Notes: a model not told the origin generated them from the sequence alone. Shown: positions 28,101 through 41,688, numbered from the stretch's first letter. The stretch is DNA of 64,000 bases from Toxoplasma gondii ME49 (GCF_000006565.2 NC_031480.1:2423975-2487974), one strand, 5' to 3'. Program-made: numbers and translations.

Positions 28101-29824
28101 GATGTATGCAGCCGCAAATATGTGTTGCCTGAGAATCCACAATACGGAGACACCAAACTACTGCGCGTCTGAGTTGAATGTGCCCCAGTAGTCCACGATC
28201 TTGTACGAGTTTTGTGCTTCTCAACATGAATACCGAAATAAAAAACGCAGGCGGCTGGCTCAGGTCTACCCCTAGGACAATTCAGTAGTGTAGTGTTCAT
28301 CATCACAAACTAAAAATACCACGTTTATCTACACAGGAGCCTGACCGGCTGGTTGGAGCCAACACACACACACAAAATGGACACGCCCCACGAAATGACT
28401 GATAACCATGGAATACGCTGCCTTTGACACACATGAGGGTGACCATCTTAGCGTGCGGCCAGACTGTCACCTACCCATCTTACCCGATTGATGATGAAAC
28501 AACTAAATTTAAGAAACTGTCCCAAAACAAATTTCGCACAGCGCCTATAAAAAAACTGCGTTTTGCAAGCGGCTCCACGAAGCACCGGCGCCGCACGCAT
28601 CCCATGATGAAAATCTACGTCGCTTTAAGACATTCGAATTCCCCCTCTGCCAAGCGCGCATCCCACAAATGAAACACCTTTCCACGCTCAAATCCATCAA
28701 GATTCCAATAGTCTTTATATCACTTTGAACACTCTGGAGAGGCACAACACTAGACACAATCCACACTTCTACAAGCGCAAAGCCGAGCACAAAACACCGC
28801 AACATCCTTAATGCTGTACTGCACTCCAAAGATACAAACATACGACTAACTACTAGCTAAGGGTTTCGGAAAAAAGTTAAGAGACCAATATTCGCTTTTC
28901 CCAGGACGCAACGTATCCATGAGCAGACACGACGGCATTACGTGTTCCCTCCGATACTAGATTCGCACGACACTCTCCCTAATCGAATGTAACACCTTCG
29001 GTGCTCAAGGCAGGACCCGGTATCGACGTGGAAACACAACACTCATAATATGAAGACTCCATGTCATGCTTCTAACGGAAGACTGGTTGCCTAGAATTGA
29101 AACGTCCACCGTCCCTTCCTAAGAAACTACACACGTTCCTTCCCGTTATACATCAGCCGGCTTCTCCAACTCTTCTGTACCGCAGCACAGCCATTCACAA
29201 CTCACACGCGACACCATCCACCCCGGTTTTGCGACCGCACCATCCTTTTCTCCTGGATACATATACCCACAGGCCGTTTCTGCGTGATTTCACCGCTTCT
29301 TACGCAACATAGAAAGCATGAAAGGAGTGTGTCATCCAACACCCTACCGTGACATGGACTACACGAAATTAACCGGTTTTCTGTTTTCTACACAACATGT
29401 CTGTGGTTCTCTCTCTACGGCAGCTGCTTGACCGTACTACCAACTCAAGCAGTTACAGTTCACGAAATCACCAGGGTTTTCACATAACATAGACTCCACC
29501 AACGTCCCGCGAGGCGTTTTGTCCGTGTGGCAATCACACTCCTGGCTGCTTTCCCTACTCAGCAGTCCCAGGCGGCATCGCTTCACGCGGTAACAGGGGA
29601 AGCTGGCCGCTATGCTGACCACGCCGTCCGTGGGCAGCGACAGCCTCCACAGAGAGCGCTGAAACCGCCGTTTTCTTTTCACCATGCTAAGTGTGGCCCA
29701 TAGGTTGAACTCCGCACACGAACCATCTGCTGGGGTTTCTTGTGTGTCGTTTCCAGTGTTGCTCAGTAGCATCCGCGCAGTGTCTCTACAGTGCAGTCAA
29801 GCTCCTCTCTACCACGTGTATTGC
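25112..29824. other. Large intergenic region, no gene seen
   Basis: This 4.7 kb contains only short reading frames, many stops in all frames and a degenerate tandem repeat at about 27107-27340 (listed). The right third (28.3-29.3 kb) is C/A-rich on the plus strand with no protein-like frame. It should include the PSMG4-like promoter at its left edge and the RBBP6-like 3' UTR at its right edge. Confidence 0.5.
27107..27340. repeat. Degenerate tandem repeat, unit about 74 bp
   Basis: Two best-preserved units begin CTCTATACGCTGACA (about 27107) and CTCTATACACCGACA (about 27260). They continue with alignable blocks, including TTGTGCCGTATCAGGAT versus TTGTGCTGGACCAGGAT. Between them lies a more decayed, longer copy (TTTTGTTGGACAAGGAT). 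A further eroded trace follows near 27350. The copies are too diverged for a recent satellite. Confidence 0.55.
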
Positions 29825-32800
29825 TCACTCTTCGAGTTCCTGCAAGTCTACGCCCGGTGGCAGCCCCGACTGTGCCTCCTCTGGAAGTCTCCCTTTGGTC
29901 GCGCTACTACCCACGGTGTTTCCACCCTGTGTGTCATTGCCGTGGTCCCCAGGCGCACTGTTCCGATCCAAGGAGTCATTGCTCGGTGCGGAAGCGGCTG
30001 CAGGTTCTACCAGTGCCGCTCCTGGTGCACGTTTCGACGGATCAGGCTCAGAAGGCGTCTGCGTCCCCACAACATCCTTCAGCGCAACAGCATCGCGGGG
30101 ACAGGAAACCTCTCTCTCTACGTGCTCTGTCTTCACACTGGATGCTTCTCCCGACGCGCACCACACCCCAACTGTCCCGGCGGCTACCACGTCATTCGAA
30201 CCTTCCTTCTTTTCCCTTTTTTCTTCCCTTTCCTCAGCCATGGCGCAAGGTTCTCCACCGCTAGCACCACTGGACGCGACCGGACTATTCGATGCATGTG
30301 GTGCCGCACACGAGCTGACAGCGCTGCTGGACACATCGCGCGCCACACCCCCGCCATTCGCTGTTCGCTGCGAAGAACTCGCACTCGGCGCGACTCGTCC
30401 TGAGACACTCGGCACAGTAGACAGGGGAGGGAACGGTGGACGAGCGGACTCTGTCGCATCCGGTTCCTTGAAGGAAGACGTGGAACGCACAATGGCATCT
30501 ACACTCTTCTGAAGAGCCGTGTTGCACAGAACGTCGCGCAGATCGATGGACCGGCCGCAGGACGGACAGCCCCCGGATTTCTTTGCCGAGTTCTTTTCGC
30601 TGTCGCCGGCAAACCCAGAGCCACCTGGAAAAAATCCTCCCGTGCCGCCGCGACTCGGGTGCAACACCCGCAACAGACATCCCCGACAAAAACTCTCTCC
30701 ACAGCACGGCGTTGCCACAGGCTGCGAGAAGAGAAGGCCACAAAGAGGACACTTCAGATGCGCTGCTACGTCGCTACTGCCGACGTGACGTTCAATCTTT
30801 GTGTCCAGGTCCGACGAGAAGTACGACAGAGACGACATCTGCTTCGCGTTCTTCATCACAGCGAAAGATCCATCTGCGGAAACGAGGCAGAGTCCACCGG
30901 AAGAAGCAAATGACGCAATGACTGACTTCCGACAACGTGCGATACACACCTTCTTGCGTAAGAAAACAGAAAAGACCACGGTTCCTCCAATGAAAAACCT
31001 CGATTCACAGACTCCACACACATACACGCTTCCGTTTCACAGGGCCACATACCTTGGTTTCTGCCTCACGAATTAAGTTTTAGGTTTCTTCGTACTTTGC
31101 AGTACCAGCGTGCATTGGCTTAGAAACTGAAGGCTCTGGCAATGCTCTGCTCTCCTTCGAAATGGCAAGACAGAACGGGCATCGAAAACTGTTTCACAAG
31201 CCCTCCTTGACACTCTGCTTTTGTTGTCACCCTGCACTTCTTCTGTACCATTCTCTCCCGCATGGCTTTGAACAGTACCACAGCATGCTCTCTCCGTCGA
31301 GGCTGCCGCACCACTTGAACACCACCCGTGTCACTTGCAAGAAAAGGATCGTGTCTAGAAACCTACAAATCGATCTGGCCAGTACACCGTGCCAGTCTGA
31401 GCAAACACAGACACTTTCCCGGAAGTCTTATCGCAAATGAGAAAGCTCACTAAGTCTCCCGCCGGCAGCCTTTACATCCAACTTCATGTGCAAATGCTTA
31501 TCCTTCACTGAAACAACGAATTTGAATCTACTTTTGTGTCATGAATTACTCTCCAAAAACGGCGACAGAATCATTGACGGGACCTGAACCACCAAAGGTG
31601 TTGCGAACAAGATCTGATCGCTGCCGTTCGGATCGTTGGCACGCGTTTCTCCAGTCACGCAAAAAAGGAAATTAACAAGAGAAGCAACCACAGAGGAAAG
31701 TATCCCAAGCGGCCGGACACGCGTCCCGTAGAACCACCACTCTGGTGTTCGGAGCACACTTCGAGTTTGCCGCTGAAGACAGCGCGTTCGGGTGTCACGG
31801 AACTTGCCGGGACCGAGTGTCCAGCCGTTCTAAACAGCGAAACGTCACAATCGTCTATGGTTAACGCAGCCATTCCATCTCCACTGGTCGTTGCACAACG
31901 GCTCCCTTTCCCCAATTGTCTTTGAAGACGAATCCCTGGTGGTTTCCTGCCCGTTCCAAACTCAAAACGGACGTGCTCAAATCCTATCGTCTACCGCATG
32001 AATCCACTTCCCGCCTGGCTGTTCACGAGATCCACTGACCGGACCAAAGTTCCACTATGCTTTCCATGACCACCATGTTAAGTGCACAGTTCACAAGCAA
32101 ACGCGCTTGTATGTCCAATATACGCTGGAATACCGCCCTCACGCGTGTTCGACGACCCACAGTGCCGCGACATATTCACGGCTTCCCACATACGGACCAC
32201 ATTTTCCTTCTCCCCCCGCCCTTCACGCCTACGCTTTCGTGTGATCCCCGATATCGACTCAGACTTACCTTTTCTGATGTAGACCTCCGCGTAACGTGGA
32301 ATGTCGTCCACGCTGATGTCACGAAGAAAGCTGCTGGGGATGCCCGTGGCGGGGCGGATTTTTTTTTGGTGCCGCGGGTCGTTTGACCGCGTACAGTTGC
32401 GGATGTGGTGGCCTCTCTCACCGCACATGTGGCAAATGTAGTCTTCACCTACGGGGACGTAGCCAGCCGCAGTCGGGAGGTTGGAGCCCACAGCGCCTCG
32501 GCCGACACCAAAGGCAGTCTGTGCCGCGCCTGCAGCTGAAGCCCCCAGAGAAGGCGCCTGGTACCCGCGACCCGCGCTGAATCCCCAGCCCCGTCCGCGT
32601 CCGAATCCCGATGAATAGCCGGCAGAGAAGCGTCCCTCCGAAGAAGCAAAGCCACCACCGGCGACGGCCTGCGAGGAGCTGGTCTGCGGTCCACGGTGCT
32701 CTGCATGCTGTTCAATGACGGCTTGCAGTAGGGCAGCTTCATCTTCCTCGTCGTTATTTGCAGATTCCCCAGTTTCACCTTCGAGAGCCGAGCCTCCGGA

Positions 32801-33334
32801 GGCGAAAGGAACTTCGCGCGTCGACAGAGAAAGGCCGCCGGAACTCGACGAAGGATCTACTTGGTCGGTACGGGCGGGGGTAACAACATTCGGGGTAGCT
32901 CTCGAGCCGTTGAGGGAAGGTGCCAATTGTTTGCTCCCTGATTCTTTTTCGGCAGAGACATCGTGGAAGTCTCCTACGGACGCAGAACGCACGATGTCAG
33001 TGACTGCAGGTGTGCTGTCTTTCTGCCGATGAAAAGCTCTGTCAGCAATGTCAAGGGCAGCCTGTGCCTCCGCCGCACTCGTGCGCTGGAGAAGCAGTGA
33101 GCACGGATGCCGCAAAGGGAAGAGATCTGAAAGCGGACTCGACGGATCGGACTCGAGGAAAAGAAGCGCGTCCAGCTGGGGAGTCGCTTCCAAGCCCGTC
33201 TGTTTCTTCAGAAACGCGCGAATCTCACCGCAAAAAACCGGCAGCGGCAAAGACACCGGCGCATACGGCGTGTTGCTGCCTTTGAAACGCCATTGCACGA
33301 AACGCAGCGAAGAAGAAAAACCAGTAGACACCAT
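29825..33334 (-). CDS. RBBP6/Mpe1-like protein (DWNN, CCHC zinc knuckle, RING)
   Basis: Two exons, 33334-32269 and 30873-29825, join in phase to 704 residues. The order of domains is that of RBBP6/Mpe1/SNAMA. A ubiquitin-like DWNN domain sits at the very N terminus (about residues 8-95; LRFVQWRFKG). A CX2CX4HX4C zinc knuckle lies at about 301-314 (CHMCGERGHHIRNC), followed by the family signature ATGIPSSFLRD. A C4C4 RING/U-box starts at about 397 (CPLC, PCCGESFCRGC, then CPSC), with a Gly/Ser-rich insertion of about 28 residues. The remainder is disordered and acidic/Ser-rich. The family is a component of the mRNA cleavage and polyadenylation factor with E3 ligase features; the nuclear role is inferred. 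The start at 33334 is chosen because DWNN normally begins the protein; the frame is open further upstream. The long metazoan p53/Rb-binding tail is absent. Confidence 0.9.
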
Positions 33335-35122
33335 TGGACGTTTCGAGGAAAAAGTTAGGATTCGAGGAGACAGGGCGCCGTCAAAAAGGTGCCGCTCACA
33401 TAAGGGAACGGCACTGCGGCAGGGAAATCCTGCAGTTTCCGCACCACAACCGCAAACACCAGGCAGAGGACACCTTAGACTTCCTTTTTCAGTGACAACG
33501 GTAAGAGAGCGATGGGAATAAAAAACAACCCTGTGACCAAACTCAGCGATTCTTGGAGAAAGGGCCCCAACTCGCACTTCCCACGGATGCGAAGAATTCC
33601 ACGAAACTCGAGTTGACGTGGACAACGGGAAAAAAACTACAGACGCGAACAGGAAACTCACAGAACCCGGCATCACAGATAATCCAACAATGCCATCCTG
33701 CGCCTCTGAGCTTTGGAAAAGGATTCGGCTGCCCGAACAAATGCTCTCTAGTTTTTTTTCCCGTTCTCTTACGTAAAACCATGGGAGTGTGAGACGGAAC
33801 GACTTGGTCCTTCGAAGTAAAGCCGCTACTGCTCCTGTTTTCAGAGAATCCCGATGAGCGTTGTGCGAAAAGACAACACGAGCGCCGCGACTCTACAGAA
33901 ACAACCTCATAGCTCTACATTTTCACAAGGGGCGTCGATTCGGCCTATATTCCGAAACGGCATCGACAGCGCTCCCTCCAAGACTCTCGGGAGACTAGAA
34001 AAGCCCCTGCAGCGAAATACGGAGAAGTTTTGCGACCGTAGAATTTACAGGCAGATGCCACAGAAATCCATAACTTACTTTTAACACCAGTGGCCGAATA
34101 GGTTTTTATTTAAATCGTTGAAGACGGAAACCAAAGTGCCGGGGTGTGTACCCGAGCCTCTCAGCTGCTGACACAAGGTCGGGTGCACCCGTGTCGTGTC
34201 TCGCCTTTGGGAAAGGCGAGACGGCGAACTCGTTCCACAGGCACGCGTTTTGAGGAGTTCATCTGTGAATGTCTCCTTTTGTTCTTTCCTTTCAAGTGAT
34301 TTCGATAATTTATTTCTCTGGGGAACGGCACGAGAATCGCTCAGCTCGCATCTCTCCGGCGACCTGTCTCTGGCAGTGTCTTCACGGCCAAGCAACCCTC
34401 AGTGTGCAGGCGCACACACAGCACTTCTTCGCGTTGAACACTGGTTTCACTATCTTTTCTGGAGGATGTTTGTGCCTTCTCTCGGGTTTTCATTCTCTAG
34501 TCTGCCAGCAGTTCTTCACCCTTTTCCCCGGTGACTTTTTCACCGCCTCATCTCTCCAATTTCTAGTCGACTTTTCGCTTTCGCTGTTGCCCCCACGTCG
34601 TCTCCGTCATGTGTCTTCCTAGACCTGTCTCCCGTTACAGCGAAGCGAGACAATGTCCTTTGAAGTATATGTGAGTGTGTCACTTTGACACGGAGAAAGT
34701 GTGTTTCGCGTGCACATCAGTCGTTTCGACGTTCACCGTCCCGCCCTCAAATTCGTTAAACCATTTAGTTCAAAAGGAAACCTCACTCTGTCCCGGCGCT
34801 TGGACTTTTTCTCCACTGTCGGTTGTTGTTTATTACTCATACAGATTGGAGGAGACATTTCGCTCTCGAATGGAGACGGAAATCCCGAAATTTCGTGTTT
34901 GTCTGAGTGCACCGAAGGCCGCATTTGCTCGATTAACCATTTACTGTTGGTATTCCTGACGCGTGTGTGTTCCACGCCTCTTTCTCGGCCGGAAAAAGCG
35001 AGGACATCGAAGAGACGACAACCACCTGCATACTTTATTTTTCTCTTATTCTGTCCCATTTACGCTTTCGGACTCTTCACTTTTTCCGCACCAGGCCTGC
35101 CTACGGTGTATTACCGGGCAGA
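33335..35122. other. Divergent promoter region between RBBP6-like and PDH E1-alpha genes
   Basis: This holds the 5' flanks of two genes that point away from each other. It includes TCGGCCTATATTCCG at 33941-33955, a near match to the TRP-1 class element. The stretch 34200-35100 is pyrimidine-rich plus-strand sequence typical of a long coccidian 5' UTR. Open frames here are not supported as coding. Confidence 0.5.
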
Positions 35123-38100
35123 ATGGGGGCCTCTCGTGTCTCCCCGTTCCTCTCGAGGGAGACAGGTGTCTCCACCACGAGTGAGCTTTCTTCTCTCTGC
35201 CGTGTTGCATCCTGTCGACTCTTACCTTCCGCATGTCGTTTTAAACTCATCGTTCTTCTTCTGGCCGTCGTAGCGTCGCCTGTCCTTCGAGACTCGCGTT
35301 TCGTGGGCATCACTCTCGCTTCTGCTCTGAATCCTTCCTCAGCGCCCTCCTCGCTCCCAACGGTTTTTTCGTCTGCACCTACAAACTCTCTGCCTCAAAC
35401 GCCTGTTGGGCCGCATGTTGCGAGGGTCCGTCTGTCTCCTCGGATCCCAGTTCCTCTACAAACGCTCTCTTCTCCCTCGAACGGCATTTCCGCCGCCTTC
35501 GTGGCACCCGCAACTCTCGCAGGTTCCACCTCCCCTGCGCCGTCTTTCTCCTTGTCCACGTCGTTTCCTGAACCGGACGGGGCCAAGACCTCCCCTCGAA
35601 CTCGAGAGACAGCACGACACTCTGTTCCCAGTTCCGAACTAGCTGCTGTCGCTCGGCCTTCCAGCGCCCACCTTTCTGGAGTCCACCCTCCCGCCATTTC
35701 GCCGCTGTCTCGCGGCGGAACGGCTTCTTCAGCCTCACGCTCTCACGAGTGCCCTTCGATGCTCGGCTCAGAGCGACGTACGCTGTCTGCAGCGGCTGCG
35801 AGGTCGGGAAACCAGACAGGAGATTTCAGCTCTCCCGACCGCAGCTGTCTCTCGCCGCAGCAACAACACCGAGAGCTGGTCTCGCCCTATGTGGGTCAAA
35901 TGCTGCTGGAGGACATGCTGACGGGGCGCATGGTCGAGGACGCATGCGCGCGTCTCTACTACATGGGAAAGACCGCCGGGTTTGTGCATCTGTACACAGG
36001 GCAGGAAGCCGTGAGTGCGGGAGTGATCAAACTCCTTCGACCCGACGATGCCGTCGTCTCCACCTACCGGGATCACGTCCATGCAACGAGCAAGGGCGTA
36101 CCGGTCCGAGAGGTCATGGCCGAGCTGTTTGGCAAAGCCACTGGGTGCAGCCGAGGCCGAGGCGGCAGCATGCACATGTTCTCGAAGAAACACAACATGA
36201 TTGGCGGGTTTGCCTTCATTGGAGAACAGATTCCAGTGGCTCTTGGATACGCCTTCAGTGCAGCCTATAGACGCTTCGCTATGGGTGACAAAAGCGACTC
36301 AAACGCAGACCAGGTGTGAACAAGTTTTGTGACCGTTTTTGTTCTCTCCGTGGATGTCTTCCTCGCATTCTCTTATTCTACTCCTGTGTTTCTTCGTGTA
36401 TCTTGTGACGTCCGTTCTTGTCGGAGGTCGCGTGGCGCGGTCTACAGATTAGCCTTGTCCCAGCTGCTTCGGGATCATGCTAGCTTTTGTCTGGTTCGAT
36501 GGGAGGAAAAAGGTCATCTGAGAAATCACATCTATGGACCAAATTCAGATTTAGAACACAACATTGTGCGGTTCTGACCGGATTCCGCAAGCTTCGAAAA
36601 AGGAGGGGTCTGATCGACCACCGGTGACGGCCATGTCTGTCCGTTAAATGTCTGGTGTCAGAGGCAGTGGGTGAAGACCCTTTGACGCATTTTCCTTGAG
36701 AGGGGCTTGATTTTCTGTATTACCTGTTGTTCGTGAGCCATGTCAGATGCGTGGTCTCTCTCTTTAAGATCTGACTTTCACGCCTATGCGGGGCTTCGTT
36801 CCTTCCATTGCCATTCTCCGCAGGTCGCTGTCTGCTTCCTGGGAGACGGCACGACGAATATGGGTCAGCTCTACGAGGCCCTGAATATCGCGGCTCTGTC
36901 TAAACTCCCGATCGTCTTTGTCGTTGAGAACAACAACTGGTAGGCCAGCAGTTGAATGAACGACGTCAGCTCCTTCTGGTTAAGCGACTGTTGGTATGGT
37001 GGCCTGCAGGTCAAGATAATAAGACTGGTGGCACATTATTTTAAAATACTTCAGTCGTCATATATAGGTCGATGGACCAAAGGATTACGTATAGTTCTTT
37101 GTGTTCAGCTTGCAGCGCTACCTTCAGGATCACACCGTTGTCTCCACCGATTTTGTGTGAAAGAGCACCCGCTTCAGTATCATCCACAGAAAGCCCAGGA
37201 TTCTAACAGCAGAAACGAGAACCGTCTGGCAACACGCGGACGCCTCAGTGCGCAGACAGTTATGTTTTATGTTTTCTCAGGTGTATCACCTGTAGTCGGT
37301 TTGCTACGTAGAGGTAGCTTACGGCGTCCCCTCACTTGATTTGCCGGTGCAAACCGGTGCGACCGACTTACCCTCCTCTAAAAACTCTAGACATTTGGGG
37401 ATTTACAAGACGACTTAGATTTGCGTTTTGTGCTCATCAAGAGACGTTTCAGTCTAGACATTCACCGAACAAGTGAGGAGTCGCACCGAGTCTCTGTCGA
37501 CGTTCAAGAGAAGGAAAAGGAAGTTCCACTCTCGCTTTAACGATCTTAAGTTCGTTTTAGTCGGGTACTTGGTTTCGTACCTTTCTTTCGATTCTGAGCT
37601 CGTTTTTCCAGCGTCAATTTGAGAAACCAACATGTGGAAAACCACCGGGATGCGAAGCTACGGTTTTGGGCTCGTTTTGAGTGTGTCTCAGGATCGAGCC
37701 AAGTGCGTCTGCGGTAGTGTCGTCTATGTATTACCGGTTGAGGTTTTACAGCCCGTTCTATCGTCTGTTTCTTCTGTTTCTTCGCCGTGTTTACCGGGAC
37801 CGTTCAGGGCTATTGGCATGGCAGCACAGAGAAGCACGGCTACCCCAGCTGTCTGGCAACGCGCAGAATCTTTCGGAGTTGCCGGAGTCGAAGTGGATGG
37901 CATGGATGTCTTGGCTGTGAGAGGTGCTGCTCGCCGAGCCATCGATCGTGCGCGCCGTGGAGAGGGCCCCACACTTATCGAGGCACTCACGTATCGCTTC
38001 AGGTGAGAGAGGTTTGGAACAAGTCAAATGGTTTAGCCACGATCGTTTTGTGAGCATTAACAACATAGAGACCGTATCTCGTCCATGCCACAGTAAAACG

Positions 38101-39437
38101 AGATACTGCATCTGAACAGGTGATCCGCGATCCAGCGCCGTAGAACTCACACCGAATCAAACCGAGTGGGGGACCGCTATGAAGACTCTCATGTCAGTGG
38201 CTATTGGCGCGGCTAGGGAGCGAGTCAAACAAAGGAGAATGGGTGCCGCTTGACTGACAAGAACATGGTTTGAAGACAGAGGACTTTCGTTTGCATGGCA
38301 AGAAAGCTCGGGGGAAAGAAGGGTGCAGACAAGCGAAACGCGCGGATACACTTAAAGACAGCTGCATAGACAGCATGCACTGAGACGGCCAGGTTTGTCT
38401 CGTTGCGTCTTCCTAGATTAACCGAAATTCTTCATATGAATATGGCAGAGACTGTCCAGTTGACGTATACCTCGTCAAACCTACAACTTCGCCCGTTTCC
38501 CTGTTGTGATCAGTGGTTCCATAACGTCGCCACACACCGGTTCTTGTGAACGCAGTCGAGGAGTATACAGTTCAGAGCATTCTGAGAGCGGACAGGTGCA
38601 TCTTTGTCATATATGCGATTCTCTTTTCGTCTGATCAGAGGCCATTCCGTAGCAGATCCAGACGAGATGAGGGCAGTCAAGCAAAAGGAAGCATGGGTTG
38701 TTCGGGATCCTATCAAATCTTTTGAAGAAGAACTCAAGCGTCTCGGCTATGCAAGCGATGAGACGATTGCTGCGACGAGGGCGAAAGTAAGATGAGTTTT
38801 TTCGAATATAGAACATATCTGTCCACCTGTGCATCGAGGGCGAGACTCGGGTATAACTATCAGACACCAGCTTCCCAGGTGAACATCCTTTTGTTTGAAA
38901 CTAGCTTTGCTTCTTGCCGCCTTCGCGCCTGTTGTTCAGGGCAGCTTTCGTTTAAGGTCTTGTGCGGGGAGATAATAGTGGACAGTTGGTGAAAGAAAGG
39001 ACCTCACGAGGAAACAAAAGAAGTGGGCTGTGTATGAGGAACGTTTCGCAGAGAGGTAGACGGTAGGGCAATTCGGGATGACGATTCAGACTGCATGCAG
39101 CGTGTGAATGGTGAGCGTCCAAACGTCCGTGTATTTCCAGACCCAACCTTAAGGATTGGAGTGTGGTTGTTTGTCTCAGGTGAAAGCTGTGGTCGATGAC
39201 GCCGTCAAGTTTGCAGAAACCAGTCCAGAACCAGATGTGCAGGAATGTGGACAATTTATTTTCGCGCCACCCTACACGGAGGCAGGAAAGCCAGAGCCGC
39301 TGACGAACGAACAACTCCATCAATATGCTGTGGCTCTCAAGCAAGAACTTGACGCGAAAGCACGTGCGAAAGCAGGGGATAAGACACCCCAGCCCTCTGT
39401 GCTGCAGAGCGCTAATCCACCGATTGTGATTGACTAA
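35123..39437 (+). CDS. Pyruvate dehydrogenase E1 component subunit alpha, apicoplast type
   Basis: Five exons (35123-36313, 36824-36939, 37808-38002, 38639-38786, 39180-39437) give 635 residues, all junctions in phase. The thiamine diphosphate motif is intact, running from GDGTTNMG to the ENNNW that closes it across the exon 2/3 junction. Other landmarks are [16 protein letters not shown] and [12 protein letters not shown]. These match plastid rather than mitochondrial E1-alpha. With E1-beta it decarboxylates pyruvate and passes acetyl groups to E2, supplying acetyl-CoA for plastid fatty-acid synthesis. The first roughly 250 residues precede the catalytic domain. They start with a recessed hydrophobic segment ([10 protein letters not shown] near residue 45) followed by a Ser/Pro/Thr-rich, positively charged stretch, as expected for a bipartite apicoplast leader. 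The start at 35123 is the ATG nearest that hydrophobic segment; the frame is also open from 34967. Confidence 0.93.
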
Positions 39438-41431
39438 GAACCTATTTCTGTTTCTACTCCAGAGGGAATTTATACATTAGGCGGCTGAATGCGACACAAG
39501 TTCCGGACTGGTGGCCGTCATGTACCTTTGCCTCTCTAGGATATCCATACCCCGATATTTAGTTTATTCCACATCGGTTATGTTCTAGGCGTAATACGTG
39601 GATTACCGTTGTCACCGTGGCATAGAAACGCATATGAAGGCAAAAACATGCATTCTATCAGAGTGGAATAAAAAATGCAATTAGCAGTAAGTCTGACCCT
39701 AATTTGTACAGGATGGTCTCCAACTCGAATATCTTTTTCGCTGTAAAGCAGGGTGAGGAATACTAACAAAATAAACTGTTGGCATTCACAACAGTCCCCT
39801 CGAAACTTCAACGGGGTCCGTGCGTAAAAAACGAGGGACTCCCCTCAGACCCTTATGGACCGGATGTTTCCCCGTCTGTAGCGGAGGCCGTGAACAATGC
39901 TTTTTACCAGTGGTTTTGCTTGCGTTTGCCTAGGAGTCGCCAAAAAGGACGCATGCACTGTTTCTGCATTCCTGAGTCTGAGCCTTCGCTTCAGCTTCGG
40001 GAAGAGATGCACGAATTTCTGACCTCGCTATTCTCGAGGATTCCATTTCAGTTTGTGTAGTGCCCCGTTTGCTTCGTGAGACAATGCCGCACGTGATAGT
40101 CTGGCCCTGATAGCACGGCATTTTCATTCCCAACTGCGTCTTGAAAATGGATGCTGAACAGTGTCTTCTGCCGTTACTGATTCCTGCCCCTACAGTAGCC
40201 CCGCTGTACCTAAACCTGATTCAAGAATTTGCGCGCCAGTCAGTAATAAGCGGTTTTCCCGCCAAAATTATAATAACGAATATGAATCGATAGACCAACG
40301 AGCAACGGTGAGGCTTGTTGCATGTCCTTGCCGGCTTACGCCCATACCTTCGTCCAGCATGAATAGACCGCGATACACACGTTTGTTTTTCGAACTCAGC
40401 GAACGCAGCGGCCTGATCGGTCTCCGCTACTGGACTGAGGAAATAGAGTAGGTCCCAATGTTTTTGTCAGTGGGCGGTATGGAGTAGAAGCTATGTGCAT
40501 GTACACCTCTCTACGACTATCCAAATGCAACATGTAGCAAGCTGCAATATCGAATGTAATACAGTGGTTCTAATGTGAGGTCAGATACGCAGTACCCTCC
40601 AAATGGGAAATGTACCGAATATATGGTATTATCCTGTGGAGTAAGGATTCAGACTAGCTGCATCAAAGAGACCCATACTCGTCACTCCTTTCAAGGGAGA
40701 GTGACGACTGGTGAGAGAGGAACATGCAGTTCACCACCGTGGTCACCAGTTTCTTGTACCCTTTTGCCCGTGTAAGAAAGTCGTTCAGTAACCAGCGTTC
40801 TGAGAAGTCGAATGCTTGCAGCCTTTCAGTTGCTCTATCGTGGGAAAGACAATAAAAACACTGCAGAAGACCTGCTTCTTGGACAGAAGCTTTACGCTTG
40901 GTAGCGCCAATTTCTAACGATGGGAGAGCTGGCCCGTGTCTGCGTGACCCTCGGACTTCCACGCCCACTAAAAACAATTGAAACACTTTAGTCAACGCGT
41001 CTGAATGCATTCTTCGACAGAATGCACCCATGATGAACGAAGATGGCAAATATTACCGTCAGAGTGTGTAAGGAATTAAAATCCTGTCAAATGTCCCTGG
41101 AAACGACACGCATGCACTGTTCTAGTCAACGCACTACCTTTACCGGGTACCTGCGTGTCCAGCTCAGAAACACGGTACCAGTAACTCAGTGGCTCTTTTC
41201 GCGAAACTCGTGCATCGAAGCAAGCTTTGAGGCCAAGAACAAACTGGCTTAGAGGGCTCCACTGGGAACGGTTTTCTTGGGCTTCTTCGGACACCACACC
41301 AGCCTGCGTTTGGACTGACTAGAACCGAAGCGTCCGCGAATGTGTTTTGATCGAAACCTGCTCAAGAGGTCGGTTTTCGAGAGAAGCTGCCACGCGCTAA
41401 AATTTGCATGTGTTGCATCCAAAAAGGGAAA
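39438..41431. other. Intergenic region, no gene seen
   Basis: Between the PDH E1-alpha stop and the eL21 promoter element. Only frames under 130 codons occur, with no family signal. No repeat or RNA gene is recognised. Confidence 0.55.
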
Positions 41432-41446
41432 TCGGCTTATAGTCGG
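41432..41446 (+). promoter_or_regulatory. TRP-1-like ribosomal-protein promoter element
   Basis: TCGGCTTATAGTCGG differs at one base from TCGGCTTATATTCGG. It lies 243 bases upstream of the eL21 start codon, in the same orientation and at nearly the same distance as the element of RPS27A in this window. Confidence 0.78.
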
Positions 41447-41688
41447 GCACCAGCCCCACAAGCGGAAGGCGCATGGCGTGGCGGTGCGTGGGGGCAGAGG
41501 CTCCTTTCGCGAAATGTCGATGGGCGTTAGAGAAATTCGCCTTTTTTGTCACGTCGTCGATTTCCTGTCGAGTGGGGGCGTCTTCGCCACTTTCATTGTA
41601 GGATCCGTGGAGTTTTGCGGCCGCGTGGTATTTCCGACGTCCGGCAGAGCGTGCCGTTTCCGTGGCTGTTTTTTCTTTTCTGTGCACA

